Under the pieces are notes generated by a model that saw only the letters and a list, made by a program, of their open reading frames with translations, was not told the origin of the DNA and did not search any database. The translations under genes were made by a program, and so were the position numbers. From NCBI GenBank assembly GCA_023935145.1, contig CM043699.1, positions 131,386,536 through 131,450,535 on the forward strand: a DNA stretch of 64,000 nucleotides. Reading direction: 5' to 3'. Positions 25,640 to 42,518 of the stretch are shown piece after piece (the first letter of the stretch is position 1; every line of letters starts with the position of its first letter). The DNA is from Bretschneidera sinensis (lineage: Eukaryota; Streptophyta; Magnoliopsida; Brassicales; Akaniaceae).

Positions 25640-26043
25640 GGGTTGTGCATCGGTTGGACAATTTTGACTGTCCAATCGGTTTTAAATCTATTAAAAAATT
25701 TAGTTAAGTTAAGTTAGATAAATGGTATGACTCGAATATTTTGTATTATAAACCGGTAAATTCGATCGGTTGGTAAACAAAATAATTTTTAACTGAACTG
25801 ACCAATTAATTTATTTTTATTTACTTAATAAATTATTAATAATTATAAATATATAAAATAATATTTTTTAATATTCAATTAAGTCGGTTAATAATCATAA
25901 CCGACCGACTTTAAATCGCTCGAAAAAATTCTAAATATACTAACAAATTCGGTCGGATCGAAATAAAATACTTTATGTTGAAAAAATTAGTTATTTTTTT
26001 AATCGATTCGTATCGTTTGATCCGACCGTTTGAATACTCCTAT
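25640..26043. repeat. Degenerate non-autonomous element with cggttgg/ccgacc words
   Basis: Starts agggttgtgcatcggttgg and ends tgatccgaccgtttgaatac, so its two ends are roughly complementary. Inside are further copies of gatcggttgg, aagtcggtt, ataaccgaccgac and attcggtcgg in both orientations. Such elements are common in plant genomes and often assigned to non-autonomous hAT families. There is no transposase here. Confidence 0.45.
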
Positions 26044-26859
26044 TAAACGAAACCTAAATATTATTTTTATTATAATTCAACATATTGAACTTGTAATCTT
26101 TATTATTTTTTTTAATAAAAAAATCGGAAAACGAAAACGCTTCAAATTCAGCAAGAGGTTAGACGATTTTAAATTTTAAAAATAAAAAACAAAAGAGAGA
26201 AATAGAGATATTCTTATCTTGAGACGTTTTGAAAAGAGAGAAATACTCCTACATGTCACTCCCATGTGGTTTCTTTTCGTTAAGACTTTGGCTATTGGTT
26301 GGTCAGTGGGTTTTGTTTGTTTGTTTGCTACGAAAAAAATATATGGGAATCGGATTTCTTTGTAGGATGTTACGGTCGTGACGAGAATTTAGCTGCGAAC
26401 CAAAATCGAATGATTGAACAATGGCCCAACTTTATCACAAATTCACCATTTTACCCTTCAATCCCCCATTTTTCAGAAAGTAACCCCACGGCCATAGGTA
26501 CATCTTTCATTGGCCGAAGCACACATTCTTTCCCTTTTCCACACAAAAAAACAACTACGTAAATAGTACCACTCTATTGTCCATATCAAAATACACTAAT
26601 AAGAATATTAGTTATGACAACAATACCCCTCATACATCAGTCAATACTGACCTAAAAGCATTTGATAACATCTTTTATTTGCATACATCTATAATAATTT
26701 GTTTTAGTATAAAAAATTAAAAACTGAATCATGTTCTCATTATAGATCCAAGGGTTCAAAGACCAGAGAAAACTAATTTTCATTGTGTACTCAAAAGTTA
26801 AATAAGTCTCTGATAAAAATACATAATTGTAAACTAAGTATGTCAAAGCGTGTCAAGCA

Positions 26860-27185
26860 CGTATTAATATTTTATTTTATGTAAAAAACCAATATGTTAA
26901 TAATTATTTTTTTATTTATAAAACAAATAAAAATGTAAAAAAATAATAGATAAATCAATATGGATGGAAGATAAGAAAGATAAAGAGAGTGACGAAGTTA
27001 AGTCTGAGTTGGATAATGGAACCAAAAAACATGAGAAAAAGATATGAGAAGTTGAAGTCAATTGAGTTATATATACAACTTTATTTAAATTTTTTATTTA
27101 TATATTTAATTAGAGGTTTATGACACATTTTAAAAGATATATACTGAATAGAAGTTATGACTTTATTAATAGTATAGTATAGATA
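26860..27185. repeat. AT-rich dispersed repeat, copy 1
   Basis: Contains in order aagttaagtct, gagttatatatacaacttta, ttatttatatatttaatta and tagaagttatgacttt. The same series appears in the same order at about 37190-37630. No coding capacity. The shared order of four landmarks at the two sites marks a dispersed family. Confidence 0.5.
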
Positions 27186-27460
27186 TCAATTAGTTTCATT
27201 GTTAAAATTATTTGTCATTACATAAAATAGATCAAATTCCATGGAGATCAACTCACCTGCTAAAACCTACACTATACATAAATTTTAATTATAAAGTAAC
27301 CCAATCACATCTCAAAATTTAAGAACTTCAAAACTATGTACAAAAACAGTATAATACAGGTTTTACTTCATAATTTTCATCGTAGAGAAGTTAATACCAA
27401 TTTCATGATGAAATACTTTACTTTTTTCATCATTTGATAAAAAATTAGAGTAATCTCAAC

Positions 27461-27482
27461 TATATATATATATATATATATA
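27461..27482. repeat. TA microsatellite
   Basis: Eleven consecutive TA dinucleotides in intergenic DNA. Confidence 0.9.
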
Positions 27483-28156
27483 AAAGATTGAAATGGTATT
27501 ATTTAATCAAGAGATAAAAGGTGAAAGTTAAACCCTAACAACATTAACTTTTTTTTGAGAAAAGAATAAAGAACTTTTGCTCTCTTAGACGCTTATTTCC
27601 AATACAAATGGTGGGGCAGCTATAGTACCATCATCAGTAATCCGTATCACAAAAGAGGTAATCCTTGGCCTGTGGGAGGTGATGTAATACTTTGTACTCA
27701 ATTTTTTCAGGTACTCTTTTGGCCCCAAGTTGATTCGTACAATGATGTAAACAATAGGGGTACAACAGTCCTTTATTTACGGAATATAAAACGACAATCT
27801 TAAACCTCAAAAGGGCTTGTGGGACCAGATGGCTATTTGGTAAATGAGATATACTGATTCAAATATAAAAACAGAATTATCGATAGCATTAGCACGCCAG
27901 AAGAGGAGAGGTGGGCGGGCGTCACAGAGAGGCTATTTGCTTGCTATTGCCTTTGCTTTGCATATTGTGTTTTTTTTTTTCTCTTTTTTATTTTATCTTT
28001 GAGAGGGCAACTTTTTTTTTTCACTTTATATCTGCACTTTACTTTGTTCTAAGTGCCTCTTCTTCTTCTTTGGTTTTCATCTTTCTTTTTCTTTCTATCT
28101 CTGAGAGTATTTTTGTTTGTGAAGCTGTCTCTCTATCAGAGGAAGCTTCTTCATCA

Positions 28157-31100
28157 ATGGCGGAGATTACCCACCCTCCGATGGAACAGCTGCAAGACCT
28201 TGAGTACTGCATAGACTCTAACCCTCCTTGGCGTATGTTCTCTCTCTCCGGTCTCTGTTTCCTCTCTTATTTTTTGAACTTTTTGGCATTGTCATTATGG
28301 GAGAGAAATGGGCTTGTGCGTTTGCATGTTACAGAGTACCCTCTATCTATTCTCTCTCTCTCATTTGGTGTCGTTTTCATGAACTTTAGGATGTTTTGAA
28401 AAGGAAATGTTTGTATGGGTCTTGAAGTAGATGCAGAGAAGTTTCAGTAGTTAGCGAGAGTACTCTGAGAATCTTTCTCATTTCTGTGAAAATCTAAGTT
28501 GAGGCACTTTGGCATTATAAACTTTAACCCATGTGAAAGAAAAATTATTTTTTTCCTTTCATAATTGTGCTTTTTTTAAAGGTGGAGTTTTGAGTATGGT
28601 GGATTATTGGTTTGGTTGATACCTAGCGGGTGATACAGAGAGGAAATTATGTTGTACCTTCAGTTCTTTGAATCAGTGATTATTGAGGAAGTTTTCGAAA
28701 TTTTTATGATGTTGAATTTGACCGTCAAAGTTTTTCTCTTTTATCTGTTGTCTGGATTTTTTTATAGAATTTATCTTTCAGAAATTGTTGAAAAATCGAA
28801 ACCTTACGATGGGTTTGGTTTCGATTATCTATTTTCACATCCAAAGTTTTCTTTTTTAGTGTTTCGTTTCTATCGTTTCCTCGGGTATCCAACAGCACTT
28901 ATGTACAAGCAGTTTGGTGGGCAGTGATGATGTATCGCTTTTTTAGTGGTCATGCTTTGTGACCTAAATAGTTGCCATCATTATCCTTGAATGATGACAA
29001 GAAATAAGAATTGTCAACTGATCTGTGCATTTTGTGCCTTCAGTTGGAAATGTAGTTTAGTCATGCACATTTTGTGATCATGCCGAAGATATGGCTGCAT
29101 TAGAGTTTTGTCGACAAAAGAGAATTAAATTTTTGTCTTCTTCCAAAACTAGAATTTAGATAAGACTAACATATATTGAACTATACTTGTTATTACTTAA
29201 TGATTTTTTGGCATGGTTCAACCGTTCAAGTCATTAGTGCCATGCTGGAAATCATGTCAATTATTTCATTCTTCCAAGGAGTTAATTCAAGATTTGTTAA
29301 TCTTTCTTAGTCAAATTTGAATTGAGTTCCTATGTCTGATGAATTTTTAATGCATTTGAGGAGCTTTGGATTTTAGGATTTCTGTTATTATGGAAACTAT
29401 ATTTTAGTCCACACATCAAAAGAAAGTGGTCCTCAACCAGACACTCTTTCAGTTTGATATTGAGAACCAAAAAAATTGGTTGAAAAAGGAAAATCTTAGC
29501 CCAACTAATGATATTAAACTTACTCAGTTGAATGGCCATATTGTCTTTTAGTGAGAAACTTACTTGATTTCATGTTTTACTAAGCATGTCTTTACTTCTT
29601 TGTCTTCTTGCCTATCGCATGAACTCGAGGACTTGATATCAGTGACTGGCCTAGTTATGGATCATTTTTAAATTGTTTCAATTTTATAAGAACATGACTG
29701 ATGGAAGATCACCTTAGTTGATACTGAACTTTAGACTCCCGTCATGGATTGAGGTCCTGTAAAGCATTTCAGAATATCCTAGTTCTCTTCTTTTGGCACA
29801 CAGATTGTCATATTTTAGGTGAGTGGAGGAATCTGTTTGTATCACTTTGGGTTTATTCTCTCTTTGTACAATTTGGGCGTCAGACAACAGTGATACTGGT
29901 CGTAAGCCCCAGTTATACTTGAGGAAATATATGTTGAAGGCAGGCTGCTTTTCTGAAGGGCCAAAACACGGGTGAATACCGGTATCCAGTTTACCATTAA
30001 CTACTACATCAGTCTAATGTACATATCTGAAAACCTAGTATGGAAGCTTTAAGAAATAAGGATCTCATCCCTGATATTGATTTATAGGTGGCTTCTTTTA
30101 GTCCTTTGTTTGATAGCTTCTTGTGTTTTATGTTTTTCCCTTTGACAAGTGGGCTATGCTATGGTCTAAGCTGTTAAGAATTTGTTTCTTTCCAGTTAGA
30201 CCAAAGGGCAAGTTCTCTTTCTTTTTTTTTTCTCCTTTCCATAAAAATTTAGAAATCTGTAATTATAATACTAGGCCACAAAGAATTAACATAAAGTGAT
30301 ACGCAGATGAGGGGTCGGGTGGGCAGGAAAGCCATGAACAAGGATAGTTAAAATTTAATGCTTTAAAAAACCTTATGGGGCCCTCATAGGAAATGAAGAA
30401 TGCTTGAAGAATAACGATTGTCTCACTTATTACGGATGTGAGTTGAAGCCATTTGAAGATAATGGAAGGGGGAGAACAATAGTTAAAATTGGGAGAAGTA
30501 GTTACAAATAGCCCAATAGATACTTGGCAAGTGCAAAATTATACATGTAAAGTTGAGTTCTTTTTTTCTCATACTTATTTATGATCAAAGCTTTGCCTTG
30601 CAGCTGAAACCATCCTATTAGCATTTCAAAACTACATTCTGATGCTGGGAACAAGTGTAATGATCCCATCTATGCTCGTCCCAGCAATGGGTGGAAGCGA
30701 TGTAAGTTGGTTTTCTGTTTGATTTCTACTTTCTGTTCAACTTTCATATTTCTTATAAGTAGAATTTGAACTTAGTTTAGCAGTCTGCAATTTCGGCATG
30801 TTATTTGCCCCAGCTACCCGGTGGGAATATGCTGGAAACTTTGAATAGATTAATTGTTGGATCCCACCAATGATTCTCTATGTTAAAATTCAGTCTTTTT
30901 GAAAAGCTGGTTTTCCTGATCTCTTCTGTCGGTTCTTCTTTGTACAAATTCACTGTGGATTGGATTTGTGGTCATTTTGGTTGAATTTTGGTCTAGAAGA
31001 TTTTAGCCACATGTTGGTTTTTCAATTTAAAATTTTTCTTTTTATTTTAACACTTCTTTCTTATCCATTTTCTTGCTCGCTTGGCTAGGGGGACAAAGCA

Positions 31101-34100
31101 CGGGTAATACAGACTCTGCTCTTTGTAGCTGGCATTAACACGCTTCTCCAAGCACTTTTTGGAACCAGGTTGCCAGCTGTAGTTGGTGGCTCCTTTGCTT
31201 ATATCATTCCCGTCGCTTATATAATAAACGACTCCTCATTGCAAAGGATTAGTGATCATCATGAGGTAAGTCCTCAAGCTGCAGCCCTCTATCTGTTCAT
31301 TGGGTGTTTGGGAACTGCATTCACATGATTGACTGAATTGTGGGAAACTTTTACTGCATGGCATTCACATACATGAGAACTGGATTATGCAGTATTTCAC
31401 AAATTGAAAACCCCCAGTGACCCAATTCAGCCTTCTTATGTTATGGTTTAACCCATTAGCGAGATATTGCTTTGAAATATAAGGAATTTAAGTTCTAACA
31501 TTTTATCCGAACCTACTGTTGGTAAAATACAGTAGTTTTACATTTTTTAAGGTCTCTTCCTAAGGCAGTACAGGGAAACTCACCTTGTAAAAATGACTAA
31601 TCATGCAAATCCTGAAGTCATCTAAATGCATAAGTTGAGGTTCTTTGTCATATTCGTGATCTATCTTATAAATATTAATCACAATCCAAAATGTGTTGCA
31701 ACATCTTGACCTAGCTTCTACTTTTTCTTGAAAAAAATTAAGTTGTTTGTTATAAATGGTCTTGTGCTGTTATTTATAAAAACGAGCCTTATGTTAATGC
31801 ATTAAAGAGGAGAATGGAATATTTAAGCTCATGCAGTGTCCAAAAATTAGATAAATCTCTGACCTTGATGCTACAGTCAATGTAAGCCTAAGTCCATTTG
31901 GGATAGTTCTACAAATTTGTTCCCTTATTTGAAATTAAACTTGATAATTTTCCTATTTGATAGGGTGATTGAAAGAGATCTTCCCATGTGATTCGTTTGC
32001 AGAGATTTATACAAACAATGCGAGCTATCCAAGGAGCTCTAATTGTAGCCTCAAGCATACAAATCATCCTGGGTTACAGCCAAGTTTGGGGTCTCTTTTC
32101 AAGGTACATTGGTGTCATTAAAAATGTGGTGATATTATTATACTAGCTGTTTACAATTGTGTTTTTCACTGTTATTTGGGTTTTACTTCCAGGTTTTTCA
32201 GTCCTCTAGGTATGGCACCGGTGGTTGGATTGGTTGGCCTTGGATTGTTTCAGCGAGGATTTCCTACGGTAAATATTGCTATGGAATGGAATTTACCTTA
32301 TTTGTTTAGCCTACTTGGAAAAAAAAAAATTACCTCCTGAAAATCAACCTTGTTCCACACAATCTATACTTCTAGATGAAATTTTGAAGAACTTCTAAAT
32401 TGGTTTGAGAAGTGTTGCAGTTTAGATGCAAATATCAATATAAGAAAGTTTCTAAGACCAACTGAACAGCGTATCTCTTTATTCTTTACAAGTGTGACGT
32501 CTCTTTGTCATTGTACTCGCAATAGCTGATGGGTATCTTGATTTATCTTTTTCTGCTTCTTTGTTGCCTTTTTCTTTTCAAAAGTGACACGAGCTTATCT
32601 TTGCCATACTTTTCTTTTCAGTTGGGGAACTGTGTCGAAATTGGTCTACCAATGCTGTTGTTGGTTATTGGATTGTCGCAAGTAAGATTCATACTATAAT
32701 TTTGTGGTAACATAGCTTAGTGTGTTAGTTATTTCTGTTCTTTCACATTTTATGGGTTTTGGGCATTGCAGTATCTAAAGCATGTGAGACTATTCAGAGA
32801 TGTCCCAATTTTTGAACGATTTCCAGTATTGATCTGTGTGTCAATCATTTGGATTTATTCACTTATCTTAACTGCCAGTGGAGCTTACAGAGATAAGTCA
32901 AATTTAACTCAACACAGTTGTCGTACTGACAGAGCAAATCTTATATCTACCGCTCCATGGTAAGTAATAAATCAAGTGCTTATCTATATTGTGTTTCCAT
33001 TGGTTTTTTAATTTCATGCTTTATGTTATTTCAGGTTCAAATTTCCATACCCTCTGCAATGGGGCCCACCTACTTTCTCAGCTGGCCATTCATTTGCCAT
33101 GATGTCTGCAGTTCTTGTGTCTATGGTTGAGGTATACTTTTAGTTCCCATTCGTTACTAAGTTGTTATCTTGTTATAAGGTAAACCATTTTGCATTCTTG
33201 AAATGGGTTGTTGATTTGAAAAAATTTCTGGTTGGCAACTCTACTATGTGCCTAAAGGCAAGCATCTGAGTAGTTAATTTATGATTGAATGACTAACTTC
33301 TGTATATTTGACAAAATTGCCATGCTGCAGTCAACTGGAGCATACAAGGCAGCCTCTCGCTTGGCGATTGCCACTCCACCTCCTGCTTATGTACTGAGTC
33401 GAGGTATTGGCTGGCAGGTGAGCTGGTTTGACACTTTTTAGATACTTCAGTATGGAAGAATATTAAAATTAATGAGATTTTGACAACCAGACTTTTTGGA
33501 ACTGGCTTGAAAATAATGTAAAATGTTTTTTTTTTCGAAAATTACATTGAATATTACTTTTGCATGTGGAAGCTAACCGGATTTCTATGCCACCCTTTGT
33601 TATGTGCCTCGAAATTCTAATTGCATGCATTATCTACAATCTCACAATCATACCTGTGATGTTCTTTCACTTGCGGTGTTAATTCTATTAAGTTGAACTA
33701 TATTTGATTTTATTTATGAGGAAGGGCTTAATGATATTTGACAGGGAATTGGCATCTTGCTTGATGGTCTTTTTGGAACTGGCACCGGTTCTACTGTTTC
33801 TGTGTAAGACAATTTCTACATGAGCAATAACTTCAAGTTGCTTGTTTTATTATTTATTTTCTTTTCCAGTTAAGGTGCTGAACAGAGAACTTAAATATGT
33901 ATTGCAGTGAAAATGTGGGACTCCTTGGACTCACCCGAGTTGGAAGTCGCAGAGTTGTTCAAATATCTGCTGGCTTCATGATATTCTTCTCTACCTTAGG
34001 TAGGTATCAGTTTACTTTCAAGACATGGAATTTTGGGCATGAAAGAAGAAGTTTTAAAAGATATCATAACTGGAACACATAAAGGCATGATCCTGAAACT

Positions 34101-35175
34101 GAGGTGTCAAGCCACCTGACCGTGAAAGACAATTTTTCATTTTGTCGAAAAGAAGTCTTTATTGTTTGTTGCATTTTTATGCTCTTTTCTCTTAGTTTTT
34201 CAAGACTAAATTACATTTGTTGTCAGCTCCAAATTTGTTGACTAACTCATGTTTACTTTTTCTTTTGCAGGAAAATTTGGAGCTGTGTTTGCATCTATAC
34301 CCGTTCCAATATTTGCCGCATTGTACTGTGTTCTCTTTGGCCTTGTGGGTATGTCATTTCCTTAAGCTATGATCGATTTTCTAATTATTCTTCTTATTCG
34401 TTTCTCTACATAATGTTCCCTTTTCTGTCTTCAGCTTCAGTTGGGTTATCATTCCTTCAATTCACAAACATGAACTGTATGAGAAATCTCATAATTACTG
34501 GTCTTACACTCTTTCTTGGGATATCTATCCCTCAATTCTTCAATGAATATTGGAATCCTCAACGCCGTGGTCTTGTTCATACCAATGCCGGATGGGTGAG
34601 TATTTTTAACAGATTCAATATCCTTACAGAAATCCTAGTAAGCTAACCTGTTTGGTAGAGTTTATGAAATGATTTTTGTTTCCAAACTAGACCAAACACC
34701 AAAAAGGGCTTATGAAATGGTTTTTTGTCCGAAAAACTGTTTTCACTCCCATTTTACCAAACACTAAACAGTTTGTTACTATTTTGAAATGGTTTATGGT
34801 AAATTGTTTAGTGTTTGGTTAAATAATAGTGAAAATAATTTTTTTTTACATAAAAGCTTTGCATGAAGTTGTTTGCCATTGCAGATTTCTCACCAAAAGT
34901 TGTTTTCTCCCTCCGTCCAATGATTAGACCTTAATATTGACAAATTTTGACTTCCTTGGCAGTTTAATGCATTTTTGAATACCATATTCTCGTCACCGCC
35001 AACAGTGGGTTTGATCGTAGCTGTGTTTCTGGACAACACATTAGAGGTGGAAAGGTCGAAGAAAGATCGAGGGATGCCATGGTGGGTGAAATTCAGGACA
35101 TTCAGGGGAGATAACAGGAACGAGGAGTTCTACACATTGCCATTTAATCTCAACAGGTTCTTTCCGCCTACCTAG
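28157..35175 (+). CDS. NAT1: Nucleobase-ascorbate transporter, NAT1/NAT2-like, 14 exons
   Basis: Exons: 28157-28232, 30604-30701, 31089-31265, 32003-32103, 32193-32268, 32622-32681, 32772-32959, 33035-33131, 33331-33417, 33745-33803, 33908-33999, 34271-34348, 34435-34595, 34963-35175; 520 residues, the usual length. NAT/NCS2 proteins are multi-pass membrane carriers that import xanthine, uric acid or related nucleobases with protons; plant members have not clearly been shown to move ascorbate. Marks seen: the N-terminal MEQLQDLEYCIDSNPPWPET; FQNY (33-36) where many members have QH; the span 8 glutamate in VESTGAY (E291); the NAT signature ENVGLLGLTR (341-350); and the conserved C-terminal tail EEFYTLPFNLNRFFPPT. 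Assignment to NAT1 rather than NAT2 is from memory. The start ATG lies in a long CT-rich leader, and intron 1 is about 2.4 kb. Confidence 0.93.
34756..34819. repeat. Perfect 15-bp inverted repeat in intron 13 of the NAT gene
   Basis: accaaacactaaaca (34756-34770) and tgtttagtgtttggt (34805-34819) are exact reverse complements around a 34-base loop. The flanks (gaaaaactgttttcac on the left, aaataatagtgaaaa on the right) extend the symmetry weakly, fitting a small MITE. Confidence 0.7.
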
Positions 35176-36290
35176 CGAATCTGAACACAGCAAACCAAAG
35201 CTAATTTCTTCCTTTTGCAATCGCATTCAATTAACAACGAGGATCAGTCTTTCTTTATTTAAGTTTTGTAAATTTTGAAGAGCATATGACGAACATCTTT
35301 AGCAAATGCTGCTAATAGTCGTCCTCTCTTCAGTGCCAATTTTTTGTGGTCCTTATGCCGCAAGGTCCAGGTTAGGATTGTAGATCATTTAATTTAATCC
35401 ACGCTTTTTGTAGATGCAATAAGAAGGAAATGAAATCATTTGATTTAGCTTTCTCTCTCTCTCTCTTGTCTAGTTTGTGTTAATCAAGTTTGAAAGTTTT
35501 CTTTTTTCCTTTTTTCACACATTTTGGTTTGGCTTAGCCTTTTTTCATAAATAAAAAATAGCATTTCCAGTACTCATTTATCCAACGTTAATGTGCTGAA
35601 ATCAAATCTAAATCACAGTAAAATCCAAACTTTAATCAAGTCAAAGTGGATTCTATATGGTTAAAACTCTCTAATTTAATCAAATTTGTTTGAGGTTTCT
35701 GTGAACGAACTCGAAATTAATAATAAATTATGAATATACGAATATATTTTTCAAATTGCGTGAATTAAACTTTGATTTGTTATTTTAATGAGAAATTCTG
35801 AAATTTATAATTTAGCTATTAGTCTTACTAACAAGTAAGAAATGATTTGAACGTGTGAATTTCTGTAAAATTTGAATTGTCCCAACGTTTAAATTTGAAC
35901 AATATTTTATATAAAAATTTAAAATATCAAATTAACTTAATTATTTAGTTATTAATTAACCAAGTTAATTTTGATTGATACGATTAATTTTAAAATATTT
36001 GTAATATTAATTAATTAATATATTTTATTTAATTAATCGATTTTATAACGGATAATATATTTTATTGGTACTCCTTGATACAGAAAACTCAGAACCCATC
36101 AAGAACTAAAATTCCAGTTTCGATTTGAATCCTGTGAAAGTGTGTAAATGTAGGTATAGTAAGAACTAACTAATTAAAAATATAAACAGGTGGAAAAATT
36201 TAGAAGCCTCAGAAAGCCAGTCTAATTTGACATCAATGTAAAATTCAGCCGGTAATTCCAACTTTATAAAACAATCATCATTGGCTTCAA
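35176..36290. other. 3' UTR of the NAT gene and AT-rich spacer
   Basis: Begins with the NAT 3' UTR, followed by AT-rich DNA with a short CT repeat at about 35451-35466. No gene, RNA or clear mobile element was recognised. Confidence 0.5.
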
Positions 36291-36299
36291 ATTTTTTTT

Positions 36300-36900
36300 T
36301 TTAAAAAATGAGAATTTTAAGAATAAAAAATGTAATCGCCGAAAACGGCTCCGTAGATCACAGATAATGAAGATCCACAGGTTCCTATCAGCAGGCGAAA
36401 CATGAAATTGATCTGGGTCCAATCATAGCATCGAAGGTCATCGCTGTTTTTTTTCAGCTACCAACGACGTGGCATCGGACCTTTTTTCCCCAAAAACTAA
36501 TTTAAAAACTACAAACATAAAAATCGAAAAAGAAAATTTTCAAAGACCCTCAGAGTCCCTTTTCAAATCACACACACAGCGGAGCACCTGAAGCCGCTGC
36601 TCCCGGCCAATCAGCAGAACCAAAAGAACACGAATCGGGAGAAGATTCAAATCAGATGGACAGTGATCGGTGGATGGGAGCATCGGTTCTTTTGTGCTGC
36701 CGCTGCGGTTTAAAGTGTCATACGGCACTTCCTATCAATGGGATTTCTTCCTCATTGGGAACTTCTACACTTTTCCTTGTTTCCTTTTTCTTCCCTGCGA
36801 CACAAAAATCAAATACTTAGACATAAGAAATATAGCTCACAAACCCTTACACCCTAACGCTAAGACGAGCTTCTGCCTGTAGTGTTTTACACAAAAAGAG
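36300..36900 (-). other. Possible non-coding transcription unit driven by an orphan promoter
   Basis: This stretch is GC-richer than its flanks and lies left of a telo-box/site II cluster that would drive leftward transcription. The longest minus-strand frame (36728-36540, 62 codons with stop excluded) has no recognisable domain. A splice-acceptor-like tttttgtgtcgcag occurs on the minus strand near 36800. Telo-box plus site II promoters in plants drive ribosomal-protein, translation and snoRNA genes, so a structural RNA or a small unrecognised gene is possible. It is listed as a candidate only. Confidence 0.25.
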
Positions 36901-36935
36901 TGGGGGTTTATAACATTATATAGAGATATCGAAGG

Positions 36936-37100
36936 GTAACCCTAATGTTCTTTATTTGGTCGTCAAACTGTAACCCTAGTTTTGACCCAAGATATAGTCG
37001 GGTTAGTTAAAGTCAAGGCCCGAGCCGGTTTAATGTTCTGTATTCTAAATGAGCCTGCGGCGTTTGAGCCCAACATTGCTGGGCCCATCTTATTAGCCCA
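36936..37100 (-). promoter_or_regulatory. Telo-box and site II cluster
   Basis: Telo-box-like aaccctaa is at 36938-36945, with a further aaccctag near 36965 and accctaac near 36850. Site II-type TGGGCCCA is at 37080-37087, with agccca copies at about 37067 and 37095. Such clusters are known in promoters of plant growth and translation genes. The nearest confident plus-strand start (38060) is 1 kb away, so the cluster may serve a leftward unit or be a distal part of the AUG2 promoter. Confidence 0.45.
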
Positions 37101-37189
37101 ACTGGTAAAGCATACTTCCTAAAACGCGAAACAAAACAAAATAAACAAATCCATCCAAACTTCCTGTTGTCCTGTAATATATTAAAATA

Positions 37190-37630
37190 TATATAAGGTA
37201 CATATAATTTTATTTAAATTAAAATCTTAAACACATATTATGCGTGTGTTGATTTATTTATTTTTATTTTTTTTTATAAATATGTCAAACATAATGGTTA
37301 TATAGAAAAAGTTAAGTCTAAAAAATATATAAAAAAAAGATGTGAAGAAAATTAAAGTAAACTGAATTATATATAATTTTATTTAAATATTTTATTTATA
37401 TATTTCAGTACAAATTTAAACCTATTGTGTATCACCAATAAACATTAGAGCAAGAAATATTCACTTCCACAGTTGGTTGATCAAAACGAGGATTTCAAAT
37501 TGCATGAGCAATCGATGTTACATGTAAGAGACATATTGATTTATATATATTTAATAAAAATTTATGAGATATTTTAAAATGTGGATAATAAATAAAAGTT
37601 ATGGCTTTAGTATAATTCATGTTTTATATT
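37190..37630. repeat. AT-rich dispersed repeat, copy 2
   Basis: Shows aagttaagtct, gaattatatataattttatt, ttatttatatatttc and aaaagttatggcttta in the same order and orientation as at 26860-27185, with extra sequence in the middle. It is non-coding. Confidence 0.5.
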
Positions 37631-38059
37631 TTTATTTTAAAATAAATAAGATAAATTACATATAATTTTTTTGAGGTTATATATAATTGTAAATAATTTA
37701 TTTATATTTTATATTAAAAAAATTTAATCATATGAAATTATTATTTTTTTTAATAAAAGTATAAATGAATGATTAGAAAAATCTCAAATTTAAAAAATAT
37801 TAATCTCAAATTTTTCTGCCAGACTGCTTTCGCTTGTTCAAGGGACCATAAAATAACTTTAAATTTAAACAAGTTAAATGGCAGTAGCTTTTACCTTTGA
37901 CCAACTATTTTCTACAGCACACATTCAACTACTGAAAACTTCAAATTGCCGTCCACAGTAAACAACGTTCAAGTAAAACAATACACAACAGTGTTCTCCA
38001 TTCTCAGGGGAAAAAGAAGGAGGAAGAAGAAGAATAAGGCAGAGCTTAGGTGGCGTCAA
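37631..38059. promoter_or_regulatory. Upstream region and leader of AUG2
   Basis: AT-rich up to about 37800, then more mixed sequence leading into a purine-rich leader (aaaaagaaggaggaagaaga) just before the ATG at 38060. No sharp promoter element was recognised. Confidence 0.35.

Positions 38060-42518
<4,459 letters not shown>

Larger units (their letters stand above)
24501..28156. other. Spacer and leader before the NAT gene
   Basis: No supported gene. The frames at 24621-24860 and 26299-26562 have no recognisable domain. Contents are a GGTCGG/CCGAC repeat element (25640-26043), an AT-rich dispersed repeat (26860-27185), a TA microsatellite (27461-27482) and, from about 27890, a pyrimidine-rich leader leading to the ATG at 28157. 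Confidence 0.5.

Noticed and set aside
26299..26562. 87-codon plus-strand frame
   Set aside because: It has no domain and no plausible splice partners, and it lies in repeat-rich spacer. The translation looks like random sequence.
27911..28156. Upstream extension of the NAT reading frame
   Set aside because: The extension encodes low-complexity Phe/Leu/Ser from a CT-rich leader. The family N-terminus MAEITHPPMEQL begins at 28157.
36340..36470. Box C/D snoRNA on the minus strand
   Set aside because: A gcgatgacc word and a later ctga are about 60 bases apart, but the C box is imperfect and no terminal stem is visible. Left only as part of the orphan promoter finding.
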